64,000 bases of DNA, from positions 16,210 through 80,209 of the forward strand of contig CAJFMX010000011.1 in NCBI GenBank assembly GCA_904393115.1, in the 5' to 3' direction. Made by a program: the position numbers and the translations under genes. The notes under the pieces were generated by a model. That model was not told the origin of the DNA, did no database searches, and saw only the letters and a program-made list of their open reading frames with translations. This DNA is from an uncultured Clostridia bacterium (GTDB taxonomy: Bacteria > Bacillota > Clostridia > Christensenellales > UBA1750). This document shows, in pieces, positions 16,536-24,421 of the stretch; position 1 is the first letter of the stretch, and each line of letters starts with the position of its first letter.

Positions 16536-16611
16536 TGGTGGTCCGTACTGGACTCGAACCAGTGACCCCATCGATGTGAACGATGTGCTCTACCAACTGA
16601 GCCAACGAACC
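16536..16611 (-). tRNA. tRNA-Val (anticodon CAC)
   Basis: Cloverleaf: acceptor GGTTCGT/ACGGACC, anticodon loop TTCACAT giving CAC for GTG codons, T-loop TTCGAGT, discriminator A and encoded CCA. Single-gene unit with its own promoter and terminator, at the edge of the phage-type lysis module. Confidence 0.97.
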
Positions 16612-16642
16612 GAACACGATCCCGTTCCCGGGAACGTGTATA

Positions 16643-16671
16643 ATAATAGCATTTCCGCTCGGGATTGTCAA
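16643..16671 (-). promoter_or_regulatory. tRNA-Val promoter
   Basis: Minus strand TTGACA (16666-16671), 17-base spacer, TATTAT (16643-16648). A perfect 14-bp palindrome CGTTCCCGGGAACG (16623-16636) begins at the predicted start site. Confidence 0.88.
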
Positions 16672-16697
16672 GGCTTTTTTTCAGAGAAATGGGAAGT

Positions 16698-18077
16698 TTA
16701 TTCCACGGCAAAGCCCATGGCCTTCTTGCGCCGCTTGAGCCAGCCGCCCTGGAGGTAGTAGGCGATGAAGAGGACCGACGTCACGCCCCAGGAGACGGGA
16801 TAGGAGTACAGCGTCCAGGCGACGGTGTTGAAGTGCGGCGCCACCGCCAGGATCCAGACCACGCGCAGCAGGCAGACGCCCACGCAGGTCATGATCATGG
16901 GCACGAGGCTGTCGCCCGTGCCGCGCAGCGCGCCGGAGAGGATCTCGATGCACACGTAGAGCACGAAGGTCGGCGCGATGTGCCAGGTGATGTCCACGCC
17001 CTCGGCAATGACGGCCGGGTCGCGGGAGAACAGGCCCAGGATGAACTCCCCGCCCGCAAGGAAGATCACTTCCAGCAGGATCGTTGCGATGAAGGCCATC
17101 GCAAGGCAGACGCGCACGCTGCGGTGCATGCGGTCAAACTTCTGCGCGCCGAAGTTCTGGCCGACAAACGTCGTGATCGAGACGCCGAAGGCGCCGATGA
17201 TCATCCAGAACAGGCCGTCCATCTTGCCATAGGCCGTGTAGGCCGCGATCACCGTCGTGCCAAAGGCGTTGACGGCCGTCTGCACCACGATGTTGGAGAG
17301 GGAATAGAGCACGGACTGGAAGCCCGCGGGCAGGCCGATGCGGACGATGTCCTTCAGCAGCCAGCCGGTGATGGCGATCTTCTTGGGGAAGAGGCGGATG
17401 GCGGTCTCCGACCGCAGCAGCGTCACGATGACGAGCACGGCGCTGATGACCTGGGACAACACCGTCGCGATGCCCACGCCCGCAACGCCCATGTCCAGCA
17501 CGAGCACGAAGAACAGGTCCAGCACGATGTTCGCCAGGCAGCAGACGATCAGGAAGTACAGCGGCCGCTTGGCGTCGCCCACCGCGCGCAGGATCGAAGA
17601 ACCCACGTTGTAGATCAGCGAGGGGATCATGCCCGAGCAGTAGATTCGCACGTAGATGGCGGAAAGGTCGATGACGTCCTCCGGCGTGTTCATCCAGCCG
17701 AGGATCGTCGGCGCAAAGACGACGCCGATCACCATCAGGATCGCGCCGCCGGCGATGGACATGGCGATGCCCGTGTGCACGGTCTTGCTCACGCGGTCCT
17801 TGTCGCCGCTGCCCCAGAACTGCGCGATGATGACCGTGGCGCCCGAGGACAGGCCCACGAAGAAGCCAACCAGAAGGTTGATCAGCGTGCCCGCCGTGCC
17901 GCCCACGGCGGCCAGGGCTTCCGTGCCGACGTATTGGCCCACGACCACGGCGTCCACCGTGTTGTACATCTGCTGGAAGAAGGTGCCCAGCAGAATGGGA
18001 AAGAAGAAGTACAGGAGCTGCTTCCAGATCACGCCCTCCGTGATGCCGTTGACCGCTGCGATCTCTCTTTTTCTCAT
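16698..18077 (-). CDS. MATE-family multidrug efflux transporter
   Basis: Twelve-helix membrane antiporter of 459 residues, DinF/NorM-type MATE fold, exporting cationic drugs or metabolites using Na+ or H+. Two homologous halves are visible: YNTVDAVVVGQYVG in helix 1-2 and VQTAVNAFGTTVIAAY in the second half. The N-terminus FFFPILLGTFFQQMYNT is typical of clostridial MATE proteins. The ATG at 18077 lies after AGAGGGAAGATTCG. Substrate unknown. Confidence 0.93.
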   Translation of the reverse strand: MRKREIAAVNGITEGVIWKQLLYFFFPILLGTFFQQMYNTVDAVVVGQYVGTEALAAVGGTAGTLINLLVGFFVGLSSGATVIIAQFWGSGDKDRVSKTVHTGIAMSIAGGAILMVIGVVFAPTILGWMNTPEDVIDLSAIYVRIYCSGMIPSLIYNVGSSILRAVGDAKRPLYFLIVCCLANIVLDLFFVLVLDMGVAGVGIATVLSQVISAVLVIVTLLRSETAIRLFPKKIAITGWLLKDIVRIGLPAGFQSVLYSLSNIVVQTAVNAFGTTVIAAYTAYGKMDGLFWMIIGAFGVSITTFVGQNFGAQKFDRMHRSVRVCLAMAFIATILLEVIFLAGGEFILGLFSRDPAVIAEGVDITWHIAPTFVLYVCIEILSGALRGTGDSLVPMIMTCVGVCLLRVVWILAVAPHFNTVAWTLYSYPVSWGVTSVLFIAYYLQGGWLKRRKKAMGFAVE

Positions 18078-18139
18078 CGAATCTTCCCTCTACTTTTCCG
18101 ATAAAAACTCCGGGCCGATTTTCGGTCCGCACCTTTTCT

Positions 18140-18168
18140 AATCTAGCACATTTGCCGGGCTTTGTAAA
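18140..18168 (-). promoter_or_regulatory. MATE gene promoter
   Basis: Minus strand TTTACA (18163-18168), 17-base spacer, TAGATT (18140-18145). Confidence 0.7.
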
Positions 18169-18233
18169 CCTCTTTTGCGAATCAATTCCGGCCCTGCAGC
18201 GCAAACTTCTCTTTAAGAAAGGGAGGCGGAACC

Positions 18234-18953
18234 ATGCTGACGATGTTCGTGCGGGCGTTTGTGCTCTATGTGCTGGTGATCCTGCTCATGCGCCTGATGG
18301 GGAAGCGGCAGATCGGCCAGCTGCAGCCGTTTGAGCTGGTGTTTTCGGTGATCGTCGCGGACCTTGCGGCCTCGCCCATGTCGGACGTGGGCATCCCCCT
18401 GCTCTACGGCGTGATGCCCATCGCCGCGCTGATGCTCTGCTACGCGCTGTTCTCGCTCGTGACGCTCAAGAGCGAGCGGGCGCGGGAGCTGCTCTCCGGC
18501 AAGCCCGCGGTGCTGGTGCAGCAGGGCGTCGTCGACGAGGACGAGATGCGCCGCCAGGGCATGACGCTGACCGAGCTCATGGAGCAGATGCGCGAGTGCG
18601 GCGTGGCGAACCTCTCGGACGTGGGCTGCGCGGTCCTGGAGATCTCCGGGAAGGTGAACGTCTTCCCCCTCTCCGAAAAGCGCGCGGTGACGCCCGGGGA
18701 CCTGAACCTGCGCCCCGGGTACGAAAACCTGCCCCTGCCGCTGGTGCTGGACGGCAAGGTGCAGGAGGACAGCCTGCGCGCGGCGAGCCGCTCGGCAAAG
18801 TGGCTGCAGGCGGAGCTGTCCCGGTTCTCCGTGGACGTTCCCGGCACCTACCTTTGCCTGCTGGGCACGGACGGCGTGCTCTGCGTGCAGAAGAAGGGCG
18901 AGGGGCGGCTGCACTTTGCGCGCTCGCTCCAGCCCGGGCAGGTGAACTGGTGA
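18234..18953 (+). CDS. DUF421 (YetF-type) membrane protein
   Basis: 239 residues. Three N-terminal membrane helices (about 5-22, 33-48 and 58-78) with the conserved RLMGKRQIGQLQPFELV motif, then a cytoplasmic YetF domain (KPAVLVQQGVVDEDEMRRQGMTLTELMEQMRECG). The C-terminal part with a second DGKVQEDSLR strand is also family-typical. Cellular role is not well defined; Bacillus relatives are linked to spore-membrane functions. It is paired with the DUF4363 gene 16 bases downstream, the usual arrangement. Confidence 0.92.
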   Translation: MLTMFVRAFVLYVLVILLMRLMGKRQIGQLQPFELVFSVIVADLAASPMSDVGIPLLYGVMPIAALMLCYALFSLVTLKSERARELLSGKPAVLVQQGVVDEDEMRRQGMTLTELMEQMRECGVANLSDVGCAVLEISGKVNVFPLSEKRAVTPGDLNLRPGYENLPLPLVLDGKVQEDSLRAASRSAKWLQAELSRFSVDVPGTYLCLLGTDGVLCVQKKGEGRLHFARSLQPGQVNW

Positions 18954-18969
18954 GAAAGGAGGCGCGGCA

Positions 18970-19347
18970 ATGCGCGTAAACCTCATCCTGATCGTCCTCG
19001 CCCTCGTGCTGCTGGGCGCGGGGATGCTGTGCGTGCTGGGCCTGAACCGCAGCGCGCAGGCGCTGCTGCAGGAGGCCGAGGCTGCGGCTGCGGCCCTCCC
19101 CGGCGACGCGGAGGCGGCAAGGGCGCACCTGGACGCCTTTGCCGCGCGCTGGGCGCGCACGGAGCGCGCCTGGCAGTTCATCGCGATCCACGAGGACATC
19201 GAGGAGATCTCCGCCGCGCTGCGCGAGGCGCAGGAGGCGCTGGAGCTGGAGGACACAACGGCGGCGGCGCTGGCCTGCTCGCGCCTGCCAGCCGCGGTGG
19301 AGGCGGTGCTGCAAAAAGAGGTTCCCTCCCCTGGGAACATCTTCTAG
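18970..19347 (+). CDS. DUF4363-family protein
   Basis: 125 residues. A single N-terminal membrane anchor (about 4-24) is followed by an external four-helix-like domain with a WARTERAWQFIAIHEDIEEI core, the common DUF4363 signature. It is almost always encoded next to DUF421 proteins, as here, so the two probably form a membrane complex. RBS AGAAAGGAGGC. Function unknown. Confidence 0.85.
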   Translation: MRVNLILIVLALVLLGAGMLCVLGLNRSAQALLQEAEAAAAALPGDAEAARAHLDAFAARWARTERAWQFIAIHEDIEEISAALREAQEALELEDTTAAALACSRLPAAVEAVLQKEVPSPGNIF

Positions 19348-19382
19348 CCCATTTTTTCGAAAAGTTGTCCGATTGCAATCGG

Positions 19383-19423
19383 TTTTCCGCAAGGCTTTGC
19401 GCCCTGCGGAAAATTCTTTTTTC
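19383..19423 (+). terminator. Terminator of the DUF421-DUF4363 pair
   Basis: Stem TTTTCCGCA/TGCGGAAAA with extra GG/CC pairs, then TTCTTTTTT. A perfect palindrome CCGATTGCAATCGG (19370-19383) lies just before it. Confidence 0.82.
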
Positions 19424-19439
19424 GTTTTTCTTCTTTTTA

Positions 19440-19469
19440 TTGGATTTTGGGCTGCGCATCTGCTATACT
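19440..19469 (+). promoter_or_regulatory. Promoter of the HD-domain gene
   Basis: TTGGAT (19440-19445), 18-base spacer, TATACT (19464-19469) with an extended -10 TGC. Confidence 0.65.
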
Positions 19470-19504
19470 GGTAAAAATTGCAGAGAGATGGGAGTGAGTC
19501 GCTT

Positions 19505-20152
19505 ATGATGAATCCCGCGCATGCCCAGATGCTCCAGGACATCCGCTCCATGGTCGACCGGAGCGGCGTGCAGGACTTTCTGGACCCCTATCCCTTCCGG
19601 GACCGGCCGAGCCACATGTACCGCTGCTACTGCTGGGCCAAGCGCATCCTCCCCTGCCGGCCGGAGGCGGACGCGGAGCTGACCCTCGTTTCCACGCTCT
19701 TTCACGACATCGGCGTCATTGCCACCACGCGGGAGAAGCCCAAGGCGGACCACGACCTGCTCGGCGGGCCCATCGCGCGGGACTATCTCCTGCAAAACGG
19801 GTACGCGCCCGCCTTTGCGGACCGGGTGGCCTCGCTCGTCGTGCAGCACCAGGCGCGCGAGCGGATGCAGGACCCGGACACGCCCATCGAGCTCGTCATC
19901 CTCATGGAGGCGGATATGCTCGACGAGCGCGGGGCGCTGGGCATCCTCTGGGACGCCATGGCCGAGGGCGCAAAGCCGCTGCAGACCTACGAGGGGACGC
20001 TCGAGCGGCTGAAGATGCGCAAGCTCTACCGCCGCCCGGAGCGCAACCCCCTGGTGACGGAGAGGGGCCGCGCCTTCTGGGCGGAAAAGCAGCGGCTGCA
20101 CATGGACTTCGTCCTGGCGCTCGAGCGGGATCTGGGGCTGACAGACGACTGA
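19505..20152 (+). CDS. HD-domain phosphohydrolase-like protein
   Basis: 215 residues, cytoplasmic. The HD metal site is visible as His in PSHMYRC, the His-Asp pair in STLFHDIG and a distal Asp in LMEADMLDE; these belong to metal-dependent phosphohydrolases acting on nucleotides or similar phosphates. The rest is helical. ATGs at 19505 and 19508 are both possible behind GGGAG. The specific substrate is unknown, and no neighbour suggests one. Confidence 0.82.
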   Translation: MMNPAHAQMLQDIRSMVDRSGVQDFLDPYPFRDRPSHMYRCYCWAKRILPCRPEADAELTLVSTLFHDIGVIATTREKPKADHDLLGGPIARDYLLQNGYAPAFADRVASLVVQHQARERMQDPDTPIELVILMEADMLDERGALGILWDAMAEGAKPLQTYEGTLERLKMRKLYRRPERNPLVTERGRAFWAEKQRLHMDFVLALERDLGLTDD

Positions 20153-20219
20153 GGCGCGCCCTCTCCCCTTTTGCCGCGAAACAGCAGACCCTGCCGCAGG
20201 GCGGGGTTCGCTGTTCTCT

Positions 20220-21020
20220 TTACCACTCGATGAGGTTGGGCCGGTCCTTGTACCACCAGAGCTCGTTGTCCTCGACGTCGCGGGCCAGGAGCTTGTTGTA
20301 GTCCTCCGGCGGGGTCCAGGTCACGCTCTGCCAGACGGCCGCGTAGAAGGCGCGCTCGCTCTCGTCGTCGAGCCGGCGCAGGAAGGCCTCCGCCACGTCG
20401 GCCAGGGGCGCGCCGCCCGGCTGCGCGCGGACCGCGCTCAGGAGCTTGCGCTGGCAGGGGAAGAGCGCCTCCCGCTCCTGCAGGAAGAGGCGCAGGCCGC
20501 TGAGCGCGAGGTCCGCCGCGGTCTTGATCTTGAGGTAGGGCGCGTCCTGCCCGGACACGCAGCAGTTCCAAAAGTAGACGTGGGAGACCTCGAAGAGCGC
20601 GGCAAAGGAGAGCATCTTCTCCTCCTTCTCGGCCTTCTGGAAGACGGGGATGCGCGCGACGAGGTCCGGGATCTCCGCGTCCGCACAGTAGACCACGCGC
20701 GCGCCGGCCCAGGCGTTGCGCGCGGGCTCGCTGCCCTTGCGCGCGCAGGCGGCGAGGTAGTCCTTTGCGAAGTACTTGATGTCGTAGTAGCCGCCCTTGT
20801 AGAAGCGCTCCTCCACGATGGTCTCGCAGAGGCGGTTCTCCGCCTCCAGCGCCTTGCAGCGCGCGTCGGAGACGCAGACGAGCAGGTCGACGTCCGAATC
20901 CGGCCGGGCGCTGCCCCGCGCCACGGACCCGCCCAGGGCGATGCAGAGGATCTCGGGGTCCGCCTTTGCGCGGTCGAGGTAGAGCTGCAGGGTGTCGCGG
21001 TGGTGGGGGTATTGGAACAT
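20220..21020 (-). CDS. Nucleotidyltransferase-domain protein
   Basis: 266 residues. An N-terminal polymerase-beta-like nucleotidyltransferase fold shows GGSVARGSARPDSDVDL (GS...RG...DxD catalytic Asp pair, about residues 28-44). A helical C-terminal domain follows that resembles those of kanamycin-type nucleotidyltransferases and small-molecule or tRNA modifiers. It could adenylylate an antibiotic, a toxin target or a metabolite; this is not determinable. The ATG at 21020 has GAGGAGTGGAGAAGG upstream. No antitoxin partner is seen next to it. Confidence 0.82.
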   Translation of the reverse strand: MFQYPHHRDTLQLYLDRAKADPEILCIALGGSVARGSARPDSDVDLLVCVSDARCKALEAENRLCETIVEERFYKGGYYDIKYFAKDYLAACARKGSEPARNAWAGARVVYCADAEIPDLVARIPVFQKAEKEEKMLSFAALFEVSHVYFWNCCVSGQDAPYLKIKTAADLALSGLRLFLQEREALFPCQRKLLSAVRAQPGGAPLADVAEAFLRRLDDESERAFYAAVWQSVTWTPPEDYNKLLARDVEDNELWWYKDRPNLIEW

Positions 21021-21049
21021 CCTTCTCCACTCCTCTGGTTTTGCTATGC

Positions 21050-21089
21050 AAAAAGGGAATTCCCCGCTTGCGGAGAAATTCCCTTTTTT
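21050..21089 (-). terminator. Bidirectional-looking terminator after the SDR pair
   Basis: AAAAGGGAATT/AATTCCCTTTT stem with a CCCCGC/GCGGAG interior, flanked by A and T tracts. It lies 15 bases beyond the end of the SDR operon. Confidence 0.87.
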
Positions 21090-21103
21090 ATGTGTTCTTT
21101 TTT

Positions 21104-21895
21104 TTACAGCAGCATGGAGCAGCCATCCGCGCGCAGGCAGGCGCCGGAGATGTGCTCCGCCTCCTGGGAGGCGAGGTACACGCACGCCCAGCCGGAGTCC
21201 TCCGGCAGGCCGTGGCGGCCCAGCGGATACATGGGATACTTCTCATAGTACTCGCGCGGGGGCGTGAGGCGCGGCTTCTGGAAGGGGCGCGGGTTGCCGG
21301 TCTTGAACTCGATCTTGACGCCCGCGGGCATGATCATGTTCACGCGCACGCCGTACTTGGCGAACTCGATGGCGGCCTCGCGCAGGAGCATGTGCATGCC
21401 GCCCTTGGTCATGGCGTAGACCGGGTCAAAGTCCGTGGGGCGCTTGCCGTGCACGGAGGAGATGCAGGTGATGGAGCCGCGGGTCTCCTTCAGGTACGGC
21501 AGGACCGCGCGCATCATGTTGATGTATCCGCCCAGGTTGACGTGCATGAGCAGATCGTAGTCCTTGATGGGGTATTCGTCGAGCATCCACTGCTTCTGCA
21601 GGGCGGCGTTGTTGACCAGGCCGTCGATGCGGCCGAAGTGGTCATACGTGGCCTTGGCCATGGCCTCGGCCTGGGCGTAGTCGGACACGTCCGCCTGGTA
21701 GAGGAAGGCGCAGTCCTCGCCGCCGATGGCCTGGATCTCCTTGAGGGTTTCCTCGGCCATGGCGCGGTTGCTGTTGCAGTTGATGGTGCACTTGGCGCCG
21801 GCCTTGACAAAGCAGCGGACGATGCCCTTGCCGATGCCCTTGCCGCTGCCGGTGACGATAAAGACCTTTCCGGTCAGATCAAACGGTGCTTTCAT
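21104..21895 (-). CDS. SDR-family oxidoreductase (sugar/sugar-acid type)
   Basis: Classical short-chain dehydrogenase/reductase, 263 residues, NAD(P)-dependent. The cofactor motif TGSGKGIG is at residues 15-22, NNA follows at about residue 92, the catalytic Ser at SSVHG and Tyr/Lys at YAMTK. The C-terminal LRADGCSML end is typical of sugar-acid SDRs. Second gene of a two-gene operon with another SDR (18 bases apart). Likely oxidises or reduces a sugar or uronate intermediate; substrate unknown. Confidence 0.92.
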   Translation of the reverse strand: MKAPFDLTGKVFIVTGSGKGIGKGIVRCFVKAGAKCTINCNSNRAMAEETLKEIQAIGGEDCAFLYQADVSDYAQAEAMAKATYDHFGRIDGLVNNAALQKQWMLDEYPIKDYDLLMHVNLGGYINMMRAVLPYLKETRGSITCISSVHGKRPTDFDPVYAMTKGGMHMLLREAAIEFAKYGVRVNMIMPAGVKIEFKTGNPRPFQKPRLTPPREYYEKYPMYPLGRHGLPEDSGWACVYLASQEAEHISGACLRADGCSMLL

Positions 21896-21913
21896 GGTAT
21901 TTCCGCCTCCCCT

Positions 21914-22672
21914 TTACGCTTTGAAGCCGTAGAACAGCTCGAAGCCGCCGTCCGCGCGCACGCTGGCGCCATTGACGAAGCTGGCATCGTCCGAGGCGAG
22001 GAACGCCGCGACCGCAGCGATCTCCTCGGGGGTGCCGGCCTTGCGGCGGGGGATGCGCTCCTCCATGTAGCCCATGGCGTACAGGGGGGAGAACGTGCTT
22101 TCAAACTTCTCGTCGTCGCCCTCGACGGCGCCGGCCTCGATGAGGTTGGTCTGGATGCCGCGGCGGCCGAAGAAGAGCGCGCACTCCTTGCAGAGCATGT
22201 TGATGCAGCCCTTGGAGATGGAGTACATCACCGCCGAGCCCGTGGGCTTGTCGCAGTGGATGGAGGACACGAAGACGATCTTGCCGCTGTGGTACTCGGC
22301 CATGTGCAGGCCGATGACGCGCGCGAGCACGAAGGCCGCCTTGGCGTTGTCGTTCAGCTGGCTCTCGAAGACCTCGCGCGTGAGGTGCTCAAGGTCGGTC
22401 TTGACGACGTTGTTGTTGTTGAAGATCAGCGCGTCGATGCGGCCGAAGGTCTTCTTGACCTCTTCGACCAGGGCCTCGGCGCCCTCGTAGGTGAGCATAT
22501 CGGGCTGCACGACCATGGCCTTTGCGCCAAGGTCCTCAACCTTCTTGACCAGGTCTTCCTTGCCGAAGCCCAGAACGAGGTTTGCGCCCTCCTTTGCAAA
22601 GCGCAGAGCAAGCGCTTCGCCCTGAGCCGTGTCGGCCTGCGTCACATATACGGTCTTACCGCTGAAACGCAT
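21914..22672 (-). CDS. Divergent SDR-family protein with altered nucleotide-binding loop
   Basis: 252 residues and clearly SDR overall: YSISK active site, SSIHCD catalytic Ser strand, ending GASVRADGGFELF. However, the glycine-rich TGxxxGIG loop is replaced by TQADTAQGE and the NNAG motif by NNNN. Cofactor binding may be weakened or altered, or the protein may act as a partner of the intact SDR encoded next. The start is the ATG at 22672 behind GGGGGG; a longer start five codons upstream overlaps the RBS. Confidence 0.85.
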   Translation of the reverse strand: MRFSGKTVYVTQADTAQGEALALRFAKEGANLVLGFGKEDLVKKVEDLGAKAMVVQPDMLTYEGAEALVEEVKKTFGRIDALIFNNNNVVKTDLEHLTREVFESQLNDNAKAAFVLARVIGLHMAEYHSGKIVFVSSIHCDKPTGSAVMYSISKGCINMLCKECALFFGRRGIQTNLIEAGAVEGDDEKFESTFSPLYAMGYMEERIPRRKAGTPEEIAAVAAFLASDDASFVNGASVRADGGFELFYGFKA

Positions 22673-22720
22673 GTGAGTTCCCCCCAAACTTTTGTTTCTA
22701 TAGGTTCATACCCAAGGCTT

Positions 22721-22749
22721 ATTATGCCACATTTCCCTGGAAATTGCAA
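22721..22749 (-). promoter_or_regulatory. Promoter of the SDR operon
   Basis: Minus strand TTGCAA (22744-22749), 17-base spacer, CATAAT (22721-22726) with extended TGG. Confidence 0.72.
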
Positions 22750-22805
22750 TAAGGCCGCGGAAAAGTTTTTGCCCTGCGGCGGAGAATTTTTGCGGCGGAA
22801 GCATG

Positions 22806-22835
22806 AAAAAAGGGCGCCGAAACGGCGCCCTTTTT
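22806..22835 (-). terminator. Terminator after the enolase-superfamily gene
   Basis: AAAAAGGGCGCCG-TTT-CGGCGCCCTTTTTT on the minus strand, a near-perfect stem with a U-tract. Confidence 0.95.
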
Positions 22836-22854
22836 GCGGGTTTTGTCTGTTTTT

Positions 22855-24231
22855 TTAGGACCAGAGGCGATCGTGAGAGATCCAGTCGTTCCACTCGTCC
22901 GTGCTCTCCCACAGGCCGGGGATTTCGGGGTGGATGTGCTCGGCCAGGACCTCGTCGTCCAGCTCGTCGATGCCGATGCCGGGCTTCTCGGGAACCGCCA
23001 TGAAGCCGTCGACGATCTTGGGCTTCTCGGTGTCCTTGACCATGTCGCTCCACCAATCCACGTCGTTGGAGTGGAACTCCAGGCCGAGGAAGTTGTTGGT
23101 CGCCGCAGCGACGTGCACCGCCGCCAGGCACGCAACGGGGGTCTCCGCCATGTGCAGAGCCATCGCCACGCCGCACTCCTCGGCGTAGTCGCCGATCTTC
23201 TTGGTCTCGTAGATGCCGCCGGAGGACAGGATGTCCGGGTGGATGATGGAGACCGCGCGGTTGTCCAGCAGGGGCTTGAAGTTCTCCAGCAGGTAGATGT
23301 CTTCGCCCGTGGCGATCGGGGTGGTGGAGGCGTTGTGCAGGCGGACGTACTGGTCCGTCAGCTGCCAGGGGATCATGTCCTCGAGCCAGCACATGTTGTA
23401 GTTCTCCAGGCGGTTGGCCAGCTTGATGCAGTCCTCCACGCCGATGTGGCCGAAGTGGTCGATGGACAGCGGGATCTCGTAGCCGATGACGGAGCGGACT
23501 TCCTTGACGTAGTTCTCCAGGTAGTCAAAGCCCTTCTTGGTGATGTGGATGCCGGTGAAGGGGTGGGCGATGTTGTTCACATCGTAGTTGCGGTTGGCCC
23601 ACCAACGGGCGGCCGCCTTGTCGCCGCGGGCCTTGGCCTCGCGCGCCATCTTGGCGGTGTAGCCGTACTGCTCGAGGAAGCCGACGGGCGCGCACAGGCC
23701 GCCTTCGACGTCCCAGAGCTGGTTGATGCCCAGGTCCATCTTGAGCATCGTGTAGCCGTGCTTCTCGACGCGCTTCTTGAGGGCGTCGCCCATGTTGAGG
23801 CCGGTGTCCTTGCCGTCGACGTCGGTGTCGCAGTACATGCGGACCTTATCGCGGAACTTGCCGCCGAGCATCTGGTAGACCGGGATGCCGTAGGCCTTGC
23901 CGGCGATGTCCCACAGCGCGAGCTCCACGCCGCAGACGCCGCCCGCCTGACGGCTCTGGCCGCCGAACTGCTTGATGCGGCGGAAGATCTTGTCGATGTT
24001 GCAGGGGTTTTCGCCAATGAGGAAACGCTTGAGCATCTGCGCGTAGAGCTTGGACGCGCCGTCGCGGACTTCGCCGTAGCCGGTAATGCCCTGGTTGGTC
24101 TCGATGCGCAGGAGCGTGCAGTGCATGGGAGCGCCAACGATGTCAACAAACCGCATGTCCGTGATCTTCAGATCCGTGGGCTTGGAGTTGGTGTTGACAT
24201 GGGCAAGAGTCTGTTCGTAATTCTCGGCCAT
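22855..24231 (-). CDS. Mandelate racemase/muconate lactonizing enzyme-family protein (sugar-acid dehydratase type)
   Basis: Enolase-superfamily enzyme, 458 residues, Mg-dependent, probably dehydrating a sugar acid. The N-terminal capping domain is followed by the barrel with KMD (base-position Lys), metal ligands in SIDHFG (Asp), WLEDMIP (Glu) and TGEDIY (Glu), then HPDILSSGG and ALHMAET with His. This resembles galactonate/mannonate-type dehydratases, but the subfamily cannot be fixed. The start is the ATG at 24231 after AGGGAGG. Its operon is a single gene, and the neighbouring SDR pair suggests a shared sugar-acid route. Confidence 0.9.
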   Translation of the reverse strand: MAENYEQTLAHVNTNSKPTDLKITDMRFVDIVGAPMHCTLLRIETNQGITGYGEVRDGASKLYAQMLKRFLIGENPCNIDKIFRRIKQFGGQSRQAGGVCGVELALWDIAGKAYGIPVYQMLGGKFRDKVRMYCDTDVDGKDTGLNMGDALKKRVEKHGYTMLKMDLGINQLWDVEGGLCAPVGFLEQYGYTAKMAREAKARGDKAAARWWANRNYDVNNIAHPFTGIHITKKGFDYLENYVKEVRSVIGYEIPLSIDHFGHIGVEDCIKLANRLENYNMCWLEDMIPWQLTDQYVRLHNASTTPIATGEDIYLLENFKPLLDNRAVSIIHPDILSSGGIYETKKIGDYAEECGVAMALHMAETPVACLAAVHVAAATNNFLGLEFHSNDVDWWSDMVKDTEKPKIVDGFMAVPEKPGIGIDELDDEVLAEHIHPEIPGLWESTDEWNDWISHDRLWS

Positions 24232-24303
24232 TTTTCTTCCTCCCTGAAATTCTCTGTGTTTACCGGCCGGGCCGCAGGCGCGTAACCGGTCTTTACAGGC
24301 TCT

Positions 24304-24332
24304 ATGATACACGGTTTTCCGGAATGTTGCAA
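24304..24332 (-). promoter_or_regulatory. Promoter of the enolase-superfamily gene
   Basis: Minus strand TTGCAA (24327-24332), 17-base spacer, TATCAT (24304-24309). Confidence 0.72.
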
Positions 24333-24421
24333 TAGTGTTTTCACAATTCGGTCCAAAGTTTCTCCATGTGAAACAAACCGCCCGGAATCTTGCGGCAGCA
24401 CAACTTTCCGGTGCGCGGCGC

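Noticed and set aside
16200..16620. Phage attachment site repeat of the tRNA-Val 3' end
   Set aside because: I looked for a second copy of the tRNA 3' end near 14290-14344 and further left and did not see one; no integrase gene is present.
20220..21020. Toxin-antitoxin (MNT/HEPN-type) system
   Set aside because: No HEPN-domain partner or small antitoxin lies next to the nucleotidyltransferase; its size and C-terminal domain do not fit a MNT antitoxin.
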